The notes below the pieces were generated by a model. It searched no databases, had not been told where the DNA came from, and saw only the letters and a program-made list of their open reading frames with translations. From Megachile rotundata (Eukaryota; Arthropoda; Insecta; Hymenoptera; Megachilidae): DNA of 64,000 bases. The stretch covers positions 8,718,501-8,782,500 of the forward strand of contig NC_134995.1 of the NCBI RefSeq assembly GCF_050947335.1. Reading direction: 5' to 3'. The stretch's first letter is position 1. Each line of letters starts with the position of its first letter. Both the position numbers and the translations under genes were made by a program. Below, in pieces: positions 26,901 through 33,872 of this stretch.

Positions 26901-29900
26901 TCAAATCTCATGACATCTAATATTATACACAATTTACCTTTTCCATATTTTCAAATTCCTAAATTCCTTAAAGGTCTCGTCATCACATTTCTAAAAATAT
27001 ATTTCATTTCAAACTTTCGTATGAGTGATAACACTCTTCATGAATCATCCTGTACATATCAAATATCATCATTACATTTAACAAAAAAAATGTTTAATTT
27101 CAAATTTTGTGGACCAATGTTAACACATAGTTTGTAACATCCTGTATATATCACACTTCATCATTGAATCTTTAAAAAAAATTTTGTTATATAATTATGT
27201 CTTATGGACCAGTATGAACATATATTTTGTAACATCCTGTACATATCAGACTTCATGATTGAATGTTTAAAAAAGTATTTTGTTATAAAATCTGATGAAC
27301 CATTGTCAACATTCATCATGAAATGTTCTGTACATATCAGACTTCATCACTGCATTTCTGGAAAAATATTTTGTTATATAATTATGTCTTATGGACCAAT
27401 ATGAACATACATTTTGTAACACCCTATACATATTACTTCATCATTGCATCTCTACAAAACTGTTTCCTGATAAAAACCCATGTCATATGAAGCAGTGACA
27501 CTTACCACACAACATTTATTGCGTAGCACCTTATACATAACACACTTCATCATCACATCTCCGAAAGACTATATCCTAATAAAATTCCATGCCATATGAA
27601 ACAGTGACATCGTGTAACACCTATTGTGTAACACCCTGTACATAAAACACCTGAACATCACATCTTCAAAAAACTATTTCTTAATAAAATTCCACGTCAT
27701 ATGAAACAGTGATACTTACCGTGTAACACCTATTGTGTATCACTCTGTACATAACACACCTCACCGCATCTCCAAGAAACTGTACCCAAATAAAATCCCA
27801 TATCTTCAGAATCAGAAAGACTTATCGTTTCACCCTGCCCACATCATTGTATCTTTAAATTTATACCCAAACCCCATATTTAAATGTCAATAACTTACCA
27901 AGTCGTGTAACCTTGACTCCATCACTTATTTCACCCCAAAAAAAGTATTCCTATAAAACCTCACGCTTGGTAAAATCCCGTATATTATAGAAACCACGTA
28001 GCAATATAAGAGTCTAGACCCGATAAAGTCTCCCAGAAAGAAGTTAGCCCGTTTTTCGAGTAGCATTTTCCGATACAAACGATCGATTGTAACCCGAACG
28101 AACGAATTTCACCCGTTAGTCGCAGACGTCGGGAGAAAGCAATGTTCTCGACCACCAGCCCGATTGGATTCGCTTTGGCAGATCCGGCCGCAACGTTGCA
28201 GAAGCCGCCTCTGTTCCCGACCTTCGTGGACGGCCTTCATTACGACCCTGAACCATTCTGCACCGACATGCCGAGGCGACAGAGCATCTGCGAGCACGGA
28301 GCCAACTGTGCTCGCTTCCACGCGTAAGTCCGTTAATTGATGTGCAGCTGTTTTGTTAGGGTCTCACCGCGATGCTTCATTGTCATACGTATTAACAATT
28401 CGAGATAGGAGGCAGAATCGCGTCTATGGATGGCCTGTCTACACCTTAGAACGCCGGTCTCAGATCTTCAAGGTAGCCCACTTGAACGAACAACAATTTT
28501 CTATGAATCGGAGACACACGTTTGGTGATTACACGATTTAACGAAATAAGACTTTCTTCATATGTGTTCATAAGTTTAGGATTACTTTTATAAGCAGTTT
28601 GTTCCTTAATAGATTCGGATATACAGGGTATCTCACAATTAGTGAGTGATAATTCGTGGTAATTCGATGCGTGGTGGTCTCAGCGCATGCTAATTTGATC
28701 TATAGTAATTCGATGCGCGGTAGTCTCAGCGCATGGTAATTCGATCCATAGTAATTCGACGCGTGGGAATTCGATTCATAGTAATTCGGCGCGTGGTAAT
28801 GCTGATGCGTGGTAATGTCTCAGATGCTGTGGTAATTCGATTCATAGTTATTCGATGCGTGGGAGTCTCAGTGCATGGTAATTCGATCCATAGTAATTCG
28901 ACGCGTGGGAATTCGATTCATAGTAATTCGGCGCGTGGTAATTCGATGCGTGGTAGTCTCAGCGCATGGTAATTCGACGCGTGGTAATTCGATGAGTGGT
29001 AGTCTCAGCGCATGGTAATTCGACGCGTGGTAATTCGATGCGTGGTAGTCTCAACGCATGGTAATTCGATGCGTGGTAGTCTCAGCGCGTGGTAATTCGA
29101 TCCATAGTAATTCGACGCGTGGTTATTCGATCCATAGTAATTCGATGCGTGGTAATTCGATGTGTGGTAGTCTCAACGCATGGTAATTCGATCCACAGTA
29201 TTTCGGCGCGTGGTAATTCGATGCGTGGTAGTCTCAGCGCGTAGTAATTCGATCCATAGTAATTCGACGCGTGGTAATTCGACGCATGAGTATCAACGCG
29301 TGGTAATTCGATGTGTGGTAGTCTTAGCGCGTGGTAATTCCACCCATAGTAATTCACTAGTGAGTGAGGTCCCTAAAATCGGGGATAGCTGACGTGATTC
29401 TAAATAAGATTTCTCTTTGCCAAAATGGTGTTTGAAATGTGTTTTTCCTTAATAATCCAAAAACGAAACTTCAAACCCCATTTTTGCAAAGGGAAATTTT
29501 ATTCAGAATCACTTCAGCTGCCCCCCATTTCAGGGACCTACATTAATTGTAAGACACCCTGTATACTGATATAGGAGATGTGATATTTTTTTAGTGATTA
29601 ATTTATACTAATTGAGTTTATCGATTGATTGATTGGTAACATAAGAACAGATATTCTTTTAAATTACAGTTAGTGTGCAATAATAAATCCATAAACGACC
29701 TGCTATTATTTCACGAACAGTTTATATTTAATAATTATTAAATTTAATAAATATTTAAAAAATATTAACTTCGTTGATAGTAAGAAATGGAAGACTTCCT
29801 AATTAATTTTAGAAAATTTTCTACTCCTCTTTTTTGTGGGGCCCCGTAGCTCCCTTTAAGAGTACGTCAGTGCTTACATGTATAGGTATACGTTTTGCAT

Positions 29901-32900
29901 GGTTCGATTTTAATTTCGAATTTATGCTGATGCTTCTTTGAGTCTAAAAACGGCGCCAGTGTAAATGGGACAGGTGTGAGGTACATCAGATGTGAAAAGT
30001 CACCTTCTGTTTCAACTTTAAAATTCCCTTTTTTCTAAACATTCAGTTATTGAATTTGGGAAATGAATTTTATTGTTCATTTTTTTAACATTTTGTCAAA
30101 GTGATCATATCTATTAATTTTTATTTAGATAATTACTTAATTAATTAATACATTATTAACAAATATTGATTAAACTGAATTTATTCACTAAATTCATCTT
30201 ATTATCCAAAAAAAATTTGACAATCAATTATGTTAAGAATAAATCATCCAAATAAACAAAAATCATTCATCACATCTTGAAGTTGATCTTCCATCCACAA
30301 ATCAATACAAAAGTTATTTTAGAAAACTCCGTGCACATCGATCGCGATCTAAGCGAAGTAATTAACAATATTTTGAACGTTTCAACAGCTTTAATAATTG
30401 AAAATGACAATTGCAAGCTGATTGAAATGAAAAAAGTTTTAATTAGAAGTGGGAACATACGAATTAACGGTAAAACAAATTGCTTTGGAATAGCAGTTGC
30501 GATATTGATCGCAGCAGTAGTAAAAGCAGCTGCAAGTAGTATAACTCGTTTGTAGTCAGGCGAGATTGCTGGCCAGTCCGATGTTTATAGAATTGCGTCC
30601 ACAATTTTCACTCCTCTATATTCGCATACGGGAACGATCGTTCGTTTACTGTTTCCCGAATTAGTCGCAAAAATTTTCACAGATTTTCAATTTTTTAAAG
30701 CTGGTGACACAATGGTAGAGATATTTCAAAATTTATGAAAAATATCGTGTGGGTTGTTTTGGGAGGAAAAGAGGATGATTGTAGGAAATGGTCAATTTTG
30801 GGAGTGAATGAAAAGGAACGTTTATGTTGCAAATTTAAGAATTTTCTGTTTCCCAATTTTTCAATTTTTCAATTTTTCAATTTTTCAATTTTTCAATTTT
30901 TCAATTTTTCAATTTTTCAATTTTTCGATTTTTCGATTTTTCGATTTTTCGATTTTTCGATTTTTCAATTTTTCAATTTTTCAATTTTTCAATTTTTCAA
31001 TTTTTCATTTTCCCAAATTCCCAAATTCCCAAATTCCCAAATTCCCAAATTCCTAAATTCCTAAATTCCTGAATTCTCAAGTTTCCAAATTCCCACAGTC
31101 CCCAAATTTCCAAATTCCCATAGTCCTCAAATTTCCAAATTCCCAAATGCCCAAATTCCCAACTCACAAATCCCCAAATCCCCAATTCCCTGAATCCCCA
31201 AATCGCCAAATCCCCAAATCCCCAAATCCCCAAATCCCCAAATCCCCAAATCCCCAAATCCCCAAATCCCCAAATCCCCAAATCCCTAAATCCCTAAATA
31301 CCCAAATTCCCAAATTTCTAAATTTCCAAATTTCCTCATTCCCAAATATTCAAATTTCTAAACTAGAAAATACCTCAATTTTCCCCAGATCTCCCCTCCC
31401 CCAAATCCCCCAAATTCCCACATACCCGCAAATCGCAACATCCTAATCATCTCCACTTAATAAATCACCACTTCGAACAAATCCCTCACCAAATTGCGAA
31501 ATTGGCCATTTCCCACGATAATCCTCCGAGCGAACGCAAACAACTGGTCGGAGATGTCCGTGGTAGTCGTGGAATGAAATAAAAACCGCGACAAGGAAGG
31601 AATGCATTTATTATGAAGGCATTCCTCGGGCGGCAAGGTCGTCCGGCAATATACCAAATACTGTATCAGGGAATTCCCATATCTTTCGCGATGTCGATGC
31701 TAGAGACGGCGGGGGTGGTTGCAGGATGGGCGGTTGTAGTAAGCACGCCGGGAGGACGACAGGGACCCCGAAAGGCCTCGAGGCATCCGCGACGTCCTTG
31801 CATTCCAGCGGTCAGGATTCTGGGATCGTGGCGCGCGCCTCCTGCCACTGCAGTCACTCGTCGAGCCCCTCCAGTGGCGAGAGCAGCAAGTAAGTCGAAT
31901 TACTTACCGAGCTATTCCTGCTATCTAAATTGAAAGCAGAGTTCGGCCAAATCAATCGAATCATTCTTGCTGCCGTCGAATCAGCTTCAACGCTTTCAGC
32001 ATCATGCATACGCTAATGCTTGACCCGCTTTTTTCACTTACTATGTTAGTTGCTTATGGTTCCTCTTCAAGCTTCAATCTTTTGCTATGTTACGCCATTT
32101 TGATGTATACTTGACGTCCGCCATTTTGTTGCGCATTTTATGGACGGCATTTTAGATAGTATAATTTGTTTCTTTTATTTCATATGTTGGTAATATGCTT
32201 CTGGTTCGCCTTCAAGTTTTAATCGTTCACTATACTACGCCATTTTGTTGTGCATTTGACGTCTGCCATTTTGTTTTCAAAGATATGTCCGCCATTTTGT
32301 TATACATAAAACGTCCATCAACTCATTCTACATTTGACACCCGCTATTTTCTTGTACATTTAACGTCCACCATTTTCTTATACATTTGACGTTCACCATT
32401 TTGTTGTACATTTGACGTCCGCCATTTTGTTTTCCAAGTACGCCCTCCATTTTGTTGTACACTATACGTCCGTCATTTTGTTATACATTAGACGTCCATG
32501 TACACTTCACATCCGCTATTTTCTTGTACATTTAACGTCCACCATTTTATTGTACATTTGACGTCCACCATTTTGTTATACATGTTACGTCCGCCATTTT
32601 AAACAGACTCACGATGTACCTTATTCTGCTCTTAATCTTATCATTATAACCTCTTCATACGAGTACATTTATCTTTCTATTAAAATTAACCATGATGTGT
32701 ATACTAATAATATTTACTCTCCGTGATGAATATTATTTTTTTATTTTTTATTATTATCATTATTATTTTGTGTTTATTTTGCGCAGTGGCTACGAGGACT
32801 CTTTGAAGTCCCTGCAGCGTCGTGAAAGAGCGAACGAGATGTCTCGCGGAAGCCACGAGATTTCAAGCGTGGTCGGCCGGCGGGCGAACCAAGCAACCGC

Positions 32901-33162
32901 GAGAAGGCGGCAACGCTTTAACTCGTTCTCGAACGGGGAATCCGTTTACTCCCAGGAGATGACGTTGCAACGTGAGCAACGTTGTTGTGTCGGCACCGAG
33001 AAAAGGCGGAAAAACGAGGGGATGACGCGCGAGCATCGTCGCGCGCATTCCGAAGCGGAAAACAACATTACCGAGACGGTGATACACGAGCATCCTGGCA
33101 GCGAGGTTCCGTTGTCGAGTTCCTTGCAAAATACCTCGAGCCTTCACGGTAATTTCTTTTGA
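2881..33162 (+). CDS. Large nonclassical cadherin (Cad87A/Cad89D/Cad99C, CDH23/PCDH15-like), 3' portion, 18 exons
   Basis: Joining 2881-2989, 5155-5357, 6146-6274, 11274-11801, 13193-13613, 15234-15392, 16192-16369, 17870-18131, 20916-21219, 22428-24133, 24773-24985, 25674-25762, 26166-26249, 26324-26392, 26665-26868, 28126-28323, 31725-31889 and 32787-33162 gives one frame of 1798 residues plus stop. Every junction is GT-AG and phase-compatible. The fragment holds the end of one cadherin repeat, about 12 further repeats (to ~residue 1400) with DxNDN linkers and LDRE motifs, a membrane-adjacent domain (~1405-1508) like that of CDH23/PCDH15-type cadherins, a transmembrane helix (~1525-1547) and a ~250-residue basic, Ser-rich tail without an obvious catenin-binding region. 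It is expected to be a calcium-dependent plasma-membrane adhesion or microvillar protein. At least 13 repeats exceeds the 11 of Cad99C/PCDH15 and fits a Cad87A-sized protein better; the orthologue is not settled. The N-terminus lies upstream of the window. Confidence 0.9.
2990..3919. other. Intron sequence without recognisable features
   Basis: AT-rich unique intron. A CTAACCTAACGTAACCTAAC stretch at ~3781 resembles scattered TTAGG-type runs common in Hymenoptera. Confidence 0.5.
3920..4770 (+). repeat. 16 bp minisatellite, CCCAAATTCTCAAATT type (C-rich)
   Basis: About 50 units with periodic variants (CCCTAGTTCTCAAATT, GCAATCTCTCAAATT). The 265-codon open frame over it is a repeat artefact. 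Degenerate copies continue to ~4920. Confidence 0.94.
5025..5110 (+). repeat. Three-copy ~30 bp direct repeat
   Basis: AATTACCGATCAGATAATCA recurs three times, ending 45 bases before the exon 2 acceptor. Confidence 0.9.
5155..5357 (+). CDS. Cadherin exon 2 (body of repeat a)
   Basis: The acceptor AATTCGCAG/GT completes the Gly split from the previous exon. It encodes IHAVDGDKPNTPNSDIHYAI and later KPVDYDNGDREFTLVIAAT. This is a typical repeat core, with DYDNGD in place of the usual LDRE. The donor is CACG/GTGAGT, phase 0. Confidence 0.92.
5625..6085 (+). repeat. ~150-190 bp tandem repeat, three copies
   Basis: GATGAGATGAAATATCATTA, GGTTGGTTTTTGGA and GAGTTGTGATCGAGTTTGAT recur at ~5640, ~5790 and ~5940. 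It lies in the intron just before exon 3. Confidence 0.9.
6146..6274 (+). CDS. Cadherin exon 3 (end of repeat a, start of repeat b)
   Basis: The acceptor is TTTTTGTAG/GATCGA. Joined to the previous exon it reads AATDRGVPAKTT, the usual A-x-D-x-G-x-P cadherin strand. The linker is VDNDDLDPKF, a variant of DxNDN. It ends YEFYPMP at the donor CCG/GTAAAT. A long 5.0 kb intron follows. Confidence 0.9.
6530..7075 (+). repeat. 40 bp AT-rich tandem array
   Basis: ATTGCATAATATAAATTATA recurs every ~40 bp, about 13 copies. Confidence 0.92.
7076..7979. other. Intronic unique sequence including a GC-richer island
   Basis: Positions ~7250-7580 are clearly less AT-rich than the flanks and non-repetitive, with no coding potential seen. 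An intronic regulatory element is possible but unproven. Confidence 0.4.
7980..8640 (+). repeat. Degenerate repeat of CCCTAGATTCCAAAATC type
   Basis: Loose tandem repetition of AAATCCCTAGATT and AAATCTGTAGG words. The period is irregular, so this is an old decayed array. Confidence 0.75.
8641..9479. other. Intronic unique sequence
   Basis: A GC-richer block at ~8990-9370 stands out from its surroundings. Open frames here are short and unrecognised. Confidence 0.4.
9480..10510 (+). repeat. 8-10 bp G-rich minisatellite, GGGAAATT type
   Basis: Dense GGGAAATTGGGAAATTAGG repetition. Its polarity is opposite to the C-rich arrays at 3920-4770 and 11995-12960 on the same transcript. Confidence 0.94.
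10511..11273. other. Intronic sequence before exon 4
   Basis: Unique AT-rich sequence with a short run of AACCTTGAAA-like words at 11043-11103. No gene seen. Confidence 0.5.
11274..11801 (+). CDS. Cadherin exon 4 (repeats b and c)
   Basis: The acceptor is TATTGCAG/GATTAC. It encodes most of repeat b (NVAVRYDIISGNERGFFHL, AIDLDAERN, linker DLNDNLPDF) and most of repeat c (VIARDRDQGENGQFDYEL, VLDREKRDHLRMK). The donor AAG/GTGCAA was chosen because MK joined to the next exon's VVAIERKPS restores the strand. A read-through frame continues to 11846 but is intronic. Confidence 0.92.
11995..12960 (+). repeat. ~31 bp C-rich minisatellite
   Basis: Units combine CCCTAGTTCCCACCTTC and CCAAATCCCAAAATT, with many point variants. 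Intron between exons 4 and 5. Confidence 0.9.
13193..13613 (+). CDS. Cadherin exon 5 (end of repeat c, repeat d)
   Basis: The acceptor is CTGAAACAG/GTCGTC. It contains VDVEVTLLDANDNNPIF (canonical linker) and repeat d (VGTVLGQVHAVDEDLGPNG, FTVDEITGMITV). Repeat d ends in VDVFRSDG with no DxNDN. The donor is GATG/GTGAGA, phase 1. Confidence 0.92.
13690..14440 (+). repeat. Decayed repeats with GGTATGAAGATGTG and ~120 bp units
   Basis: GGTATGAAGATGTG-like words occupy 13690-13900. AAGTATAACAGCGTTATGAA then recurs at ~14103 and ~14223, and degenerate at ~14402. Confidence 0.8.
14445..14800 (+). repeat. 15 bp minisatellite, CTTCATATGTGGACA
   Basis: About 23 nearly perfect copies. Short open frames on both strands are artefacts. 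Confidence 0.95.
14801..15233. other. Unique GC-richer intron sequence before exon 6
   Basis: Non-repetitive, with open frames on both strands but no recognisable protein. Confidence 0.4.
15234..15392 (+). CDS. Cadherin exon 6 (unusual linker and start of repeat e)
   Basis: The acceptor is CGTTTCAG/GC, completing a Gly. It encodes GPESLEPDFVGAPYEFWVGA and VPVGTSVGQMRLNDAV. Repeat e lacks the usual D-x-D calcium residues. The donor is GGAG/GTACGT, phase 1. Confidence 0.9.
15415..15950 (+). repeat. G-rich tandem repeat, GGGATTTGGGGAATTTTGGT type
   Basis: Units of ~30 bp within a ~120 bp higher-order unit; for example TATTACGAACATTTTGAGGA recurs. It starts about 25 bases after exon 6. Confidence 0.9.
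16192..16369 (+). CDS. Cadherin exon 7 (end of repeat e)
   Basis: The acceptor is ATTTTAG/TA. It reads VPFAVEERSGTITVVDEIER, then FDRSTFDFEAVVTD and a linker-like VVDPNDERGIF. DRSTFDFE stands where LDREx is normal. The donor is CTAA/GTAAGT, phase 2. Confidence 0.9.
16620..17600 (+). repeat. ~32 bp C-rich minisatellite with ~370 bp duplication
   Basis: Units carry CCCTAGTTCCCACC and TTCCAAAATT. About 200 bp beginning near 16826 recurs nearly unchanged near 17194, showing a recent internal duplication. Confidence 0.92.
17870..18131 (+). CDS. Cadherin exon 8 (repeat f)
   Basis: The acceptor TGATTGCAG/G completes a Lys. It encodes a compact repeat: VFHAKENVPGTYIGQVLP, ITEDGSLYAPRGLDRETKQ, YSITVIAESPRGVGVFQ. 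The donor is CAA/GTAAGT, phase 0. Confidence 0.92.
18210..18490 (+). repeat. ~70 bp tandem repeat with TCGTTATATGGCCGCGGTT
   Basis: Four decayed copies containing TTTCGYTATATRGCC-like words. The word resembles those in the 33180-33770 array and the 50266-50530 fold-back. Confidence 0.8.
18491..19094. other. Unique intron sequence
   Basis: AT-rich followed by moderately GC sequence near 18840-19010. Nothing recognised. Confidence 0.4.
19095..20180 (+). mobile_element. Satellite-loaded TIR element, copy 1
   Basis: ATACAGGGTGTCTCACAATT at 19234 matches the terminal repeat defined by copy 2. A 15 bp-based satellite follows to ~20150, then TAATTCACTAGTGAGTG and a remnant GATCCCTGAAAAC. About 130 bp upstream (from ~19100) also matches the flank of copy 2, so the duplicated unit is larger than the element. 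No right terminus was found. Confidence 0.8.
19248..20150 (+). repeat. 15 bp satellite in 61 bp higher-order units
   Basis: Four modules recur in order: TAATTCGATCCATAG, TAATTCGACGCGTGG, TAATTCGATGCGTGG and TAGTCTCAGCGCGTGG. All derive from one 15-mer with an ACGCGTGG core. Confidence 0.93.
20181..20915. other. Intron sequence before exon 9
   Basis: Unique sequence with short open frames at 20417-20756 that show no recognisable family. Confidence 0.45.
20916..21219 (+). CDS. Cadherin exon 9 (linker and repeat g)
   Basis: The acceptor is AAATTTCAG/GTGACA. It encodes VTVIVLDENDHPPEF, ILENSPAGTKV, AATDKDEGVNQNFVFSLYG, DRTLDREARSSYNFTIVAKD. The donor is AATG/GTGAGT, phase 1. Fully canonical calcium motifs. 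Confidence 0.94.
21480..22345 (+). repeat. ATGTATGT-rich repeat with ~134 bp higher-order unit
   Basis: CATATGTACCTATGTATGTATGTT-like units. A block starting CTCTGCATCTCTGTATATG recurs at ~21895, ~22029 and ~22163. The 321-codon frame across it is open in three frames and is out of phase with exon 10. Confidence 0.93.
22428..24133 (+). CDS. Cadherin exon 10, 1.7 kb (repeats g-l)
   Basis: The acceptor is ATGTTTCAG/GA. This is the largest exon, 568 codons. It closes repeat g (DVNDNPPSF), then carries repeats h to k and the start of l. The linkers are DVNDHPPIF, DVNDNAPMF, an acidic NVDDDEEDAENEVHKSPSF and DVNDNAPRF. Repeat h is preceded by an insertion of about 40 residues between ~22495 and 22640. 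The donor is GTGGAG/GTATGG, phase 0. Confidence 0.95.
24190..24480 (+). repeat. Degenerate TTAGGACTTTTGGACTT repeat
   Basis: Loose ~17 bp words in the intron immediately after exon 10. Confidence 0.8.
24773..24985 (+). CDS. Cadherin exon 11 (last cadherin repeat)
   Basis: The acceptor is CACTCGACAG/GCGGAA. Joined upstream it reads KVEAEDPDEGANAEIRYQIL, then FAIDPLSGQVRSV and FDVKATDRRGAENG. This is the last EC-type repeat. The donor is TTC/GTAAGT, phase 0. Confidence 0.93.
24986..25673. other. Intron between exons 11 and 12
   Basis: Unique sequence; nothing further recognised. Confidence 0.5.
25674..25762 (+). CDS. Cadherin exon 12 (start of membrane-adjacent domain)
   Basis: The acceptor is TTATTTAAAG/GTGTAC. 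It encodes VYVLDDQKQVVMVVGRRP then MDIEPQLENIT. The pattern matches the ferredoxin-like membrane-adjacent domain of the CDH23/PCDH15 group, from memory of the family. The donor is TGC/GTAAGT, phase 2. Confidence 0.88.
25763..26165. other. Intron between exons 12 and 13
   Basis: Unique AT-rich sequence; nothing recognised. Confidence 0.5.
26166..26249 (+). CDS. Cadherin exon 13 (membrane-adjacent domain)
   Basis: The acceptor TTGCGAAG/G has a weak pyrimidine tract but gives the only in-phase reading: VLQNVTGLDVRVRKLEPHIE and KNLIDTTS. The donor is ATC/GTGAGT, phase 2. Confidence 0.85.
26324..26392 (+). CDS. Cadherin exon 14 (membrane-adjacent domain)
   Basis: The acceptor is TATTTCCAG/T and the donor CAA/GTAAGT. 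This 69 nt exon encodes TDVYLYAIDPHLNVMIDMDT. The D-V-Y-x-Y-A-x-D-P pattern is typical of this domain in the Usher-type cadherins. Confidence 0.9.
26665..26868 (+). CDS. Cadherin exon 15 (transmembrane segment)
   Basis: The acceptor is TTTTGTAG/C. It encodes the end of the membrane-adjacent domain (MDIKRELDEYDVLDIA), a short basic linker (SSPRRGSQR), the helix VGVVVLGCVVFVGALVTALC and the stop-transfer cluster CVRRNKR. The donor is ACG/GTATGG, phase 2. Confidence 0.93.
26990..27800 (+). repeat. ~105 bp tandem array with AACACCCTGTACATA core
   Basis: About seven diverged copies containing TTTTGTAACATCCTGTACAT, CTTCATCATTGAATCT and a TCATATGAA or TTATGGACC word. The AACACCCTGTA word resembles the complement of the TIR end ATACAGGGTGT. 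Confidence 0.85.
27801..28125. other. Intron sequence before exon 16
   Basis: Unique sequence; nothing recognised. Confidence 0.5.
28126..28323 (+). CDS. Cadherin exon 16 (cytoplasmic tail)
   Basis: The acceptor is GTTAGTCGCAG/A. It reads RRREKAMFSTTSPIGFALAD, then FVDGLHYDPEPFCTDMPRRQ and a Cys-containing end, CEHGANCARFHA. The donor is CGC/GTAAGT, phase 2. Confidence 0.9.
28650..29360 (+). repeat. 15 bp satellite (ACGCGTGG family) in copy 2
   Basis: Same modules as the array at 19248-20150 (TAATTCGATCCATAG, TAATTCGACGCGTGG, TAGTCTCAGCGCATGG), more irregular in order. Confidence 0.92.
29368..29538. repeat. Near-perfect palindrome, ~69 bp arms
   Basis: The left arm starts GGTCCCTAAAATCGGGG and the right arm ends CCCCATTTCAGGGACC, with a ~33 bp loop. 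It is the inner part of the copy 2 terminal repeats. Confidence 0.9.
29565..30840. other. Intron sequence, no gene seen
   Basis: AT-rich unique sequence. A 92-codon frame at 30277-30555 has no recognisable features and is opposed by another frame. Confidence 0.45.
30845..31430 (+). repeat. Compound array: TTTTTCAA (10 bp) then CCCAAAT (8-10 bp)
   Basis: TTTTTCAATT repeats to ~31010, with a TTTTTCGATT variant block at ~30925-30965. CCCAAATT and CCCCAAAT units follow to ~31430. It precedes exon 17 by about 300 bp. Confidence 0.93.
31725..31889 (+). CDS. Cadherin exon 17 (Ser/Cys/His-rich tail)
   Basis: The acceptor is GGTTGCAG/G. The frame reads AMGGCSKHAGRTTGTPKGLE, LHSSGQDSGIVARASCHCSH and SSSPSSGESS. 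The other open frame across this stretch is a shadow. The donor is CAGCAA/GTAAGT, phase 2. Confidence 0.88.
32080..32600 (+). repeat. ~26 bp array pairing GACGTC with CGCCATTTTG
   Basis: About 15 imperfect units containing CATTTGACGTCCGCCATTTT. Each carries a CRE-like GACGTC next to the complement of AAAATGGCGG. It lies in the last cadherin intron. Confidence 0.88.
32787..33162 (+). CDS. Cadherin terminal coding exon 18
   Basis: The acceptor is ATTTTGCGCAG/T. It encodes GYEDSLKSLQRRERANEMSR and a long Arg/Glu-rich region ending SSLHGNFF and stop at 33160-33162. A GT donor at 33149 inside this exon offers an alternative end (see 33844-33872). Confidence 0.9.
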
Positions 33163-33179
33163 AGAACGTATATGGCAAT

Positions 33180-33780
33180 GTAATGCGTGGCTATATATCG
33201 CGTTAAAAATGTGGCACTTGGCTATTACATCTTGTATTTATGGGGAGTCACAATAATTTTGTAAATTGGTATTGAGACAAGTGTTTATTTCCACGGGTGA
33301 TGTAACGTGTGGCTATATAACGCGAGGCTATATAGTGCGTGTTTATGTAACGCGCGGTTGTATGATTCTTTATGATCTGTCAGGACTCTTATAATTAAAT
33401 AAGTATTATTGCAAGGCTATATAACACGTGGCTATATAACGCGCGGCTATATAACGCGCGGCTATATAATGCGTGGCTATATAACATGTGGCTATATAAC
33501 GCGAGGCTATATAACGCGTGCTTGTACAACGCGTGGTTGCATCACACTTTACGATCTGCCACGACTCCTATAATGAAATGACTATTATTACACGGCTATA
33601 TAACACGTGGCTATGTAACACGTGGCTATATAACACGTGCTTATACAACGCGTGGTTGCATCACACTTTACGATCTGCCACGACTCCAATAATGAAATGA
33701 CTATTATTACACGGCTATATAACGCGTGGCCATATAACGCGTATAGCTGTAAGACGCATATCTACATAACATATGGCAAT
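33180..33780 (+). repeat. 15 bp satellite GGCTATATAACGCGT
   Basis: Runs of GGCTATATAACGCGC are interrupted by two ~100 bp blocks containing CATCACACTTTACGATCTGC (~33537 and ~33656). It begins just after the cadherin stop and falls in the 3' UTR or an alternative last intron. Confidence 0.92.
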
Positions 33781-33843
33781 ATAACAGAATATTGCGAGTC
33801 TTTACTAGTACTAACGCTGATTCGTGGCATTTTTAATTTACAG

Positions 33844-33872
33844 GTATCCGATCCAGCCATATGCTCTATTAA
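33844..33872 (+). CDS. Possible alternative last coding exon of the cadherin
   Basis: An in-exon donor CACG/GTAATT at 33148/33149 pairs in phase with the acceptor TTTAATTTACAG at 33843. This replaces the terminal NFF by IRSSHMLY and a TAA at 33870-33872. The resulting intron would excise the 15 bp satellite at 33180-33770. It is based on sequence logic only. Confidence 0.35.

Larger units (their letters stand above)
28485..29564 (+). mobile_element. Satellite-loaded TIR element, copy 2 (complete)
   Basis: The left end ATACAGGGTATCTCACAATT at 28621 and the right end, complement ATACAGGGTGTCTTACAATT, at 29564 are terminal inverted repeats. The right TIR (29470-29564) pairs with the left TIR, which is split: its outer part is at 28621-28645 and its inner part at 29368-29436. 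The satellite lies between, flanked by TTAGTGAG and CTAGTGAG. Without the satellite it would be a ~220 bp fold-back MITE. There is no coding capacity. The 28485-28620 flank is shared with copy 1. Confidence 0.85.

Noticed and set aside
19248..29360. CRISPR-like array (regular repeats with interspersed modules)
   Set aside because: Modules are variants of one 15-mer, not unique spacers, and the setting is animal intron DNA.
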